From positions 128,484-133,796 of the forward strand of contig DEHO01000041.1 of the NCBI GenBank assembly GCA_002351955.1: a DNA stretch of 5,313 nt. Reading direction: 5' to 3'. This document shows positions 5,311-5,313 of the stretch, piece after piece; position 1 is the stretch's first letter, and each line of letters opens with the position of its first letter. A program made the position numbers and the translations under genes. This DNA is from Flavobacteriales bacterium UBA2798. GTDB taxonomy: Bacteria; Bacteroidota; Bacteroidia; Flavobacteriales_D; UBA2798. Under the pieces are notes generated by a model, which saw nothing but the letters and a program-made list of their open reading frames with translations, made no database searches and was not told the DNA's origin.

Positions 5311-5313
5311 GAT

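Overview
The window looks like chromosome of a Bacteroidota bacterium (inferred). Most genes lack a clear Shine-Dalgarno sequence and start after A-rich leaders, the base composition is A+T-rich, and a Bacteroidota-style CDGSH iron-sulfur protein sits at the right edge. No rRNA, tRNA, CRISPR array, transposase or integrase gene is visible.

Left part (1-1305): after an intrinsic terminator (1-29) come two tightly spaced plus-strand genes. The first is a 60-residue zinc-ribbon-like protein. The second is a 279-residue protein with a DUF3883 / NO VEIN C-terminal domain, which resembles a PD-(D/E)xK nuclease. The pair is markedly A+T-rich and ends, after a cluster of inverted and direct repeats (1144-1236), at a perfect 14-bp terminator hairpin (1273-1305). 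It reads as a compact imported cassette, possibly defensive or restriction-like (inference).

Middle (1306-2977): a gene-free stretch holds a second terminator-linked, tRNA-arm-like noncoding block and a 9-bp inverted repeat. It is followed by a G+C-richer gene for an unrecognised exported protein of 358 residues. The next 270 bp contain no gene but carry palindromes just before the following operon.

Right part (2978-5313): a complete AbiE-type (type IV) toxin-antitoxin pair is present. An AbiEi-family winged-helix antitoxin overlaps by 8 nt an AbiEii nucleotidyltransferase toxin that keeps its GGTSL, DxD, EKL and RxYYD motifs. Palindromes upstream of the antitoxin are plausible autoregulatory operators. 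Converging from the other strand are an uncharacterised acidic, mostly helical protein of 152 residues and a single-domain CDGSH iron-sulfur protein.

Taken together, two candidate phage-defence or addiction modules lie within 4.5 kb, separated by a gene of different composition. AbiE is a known system. The least explained parts are the zinc-ribbon/DUF3883 cassette, the 57-bp dyad behind it and the noncoding blocks at 1240-1580.
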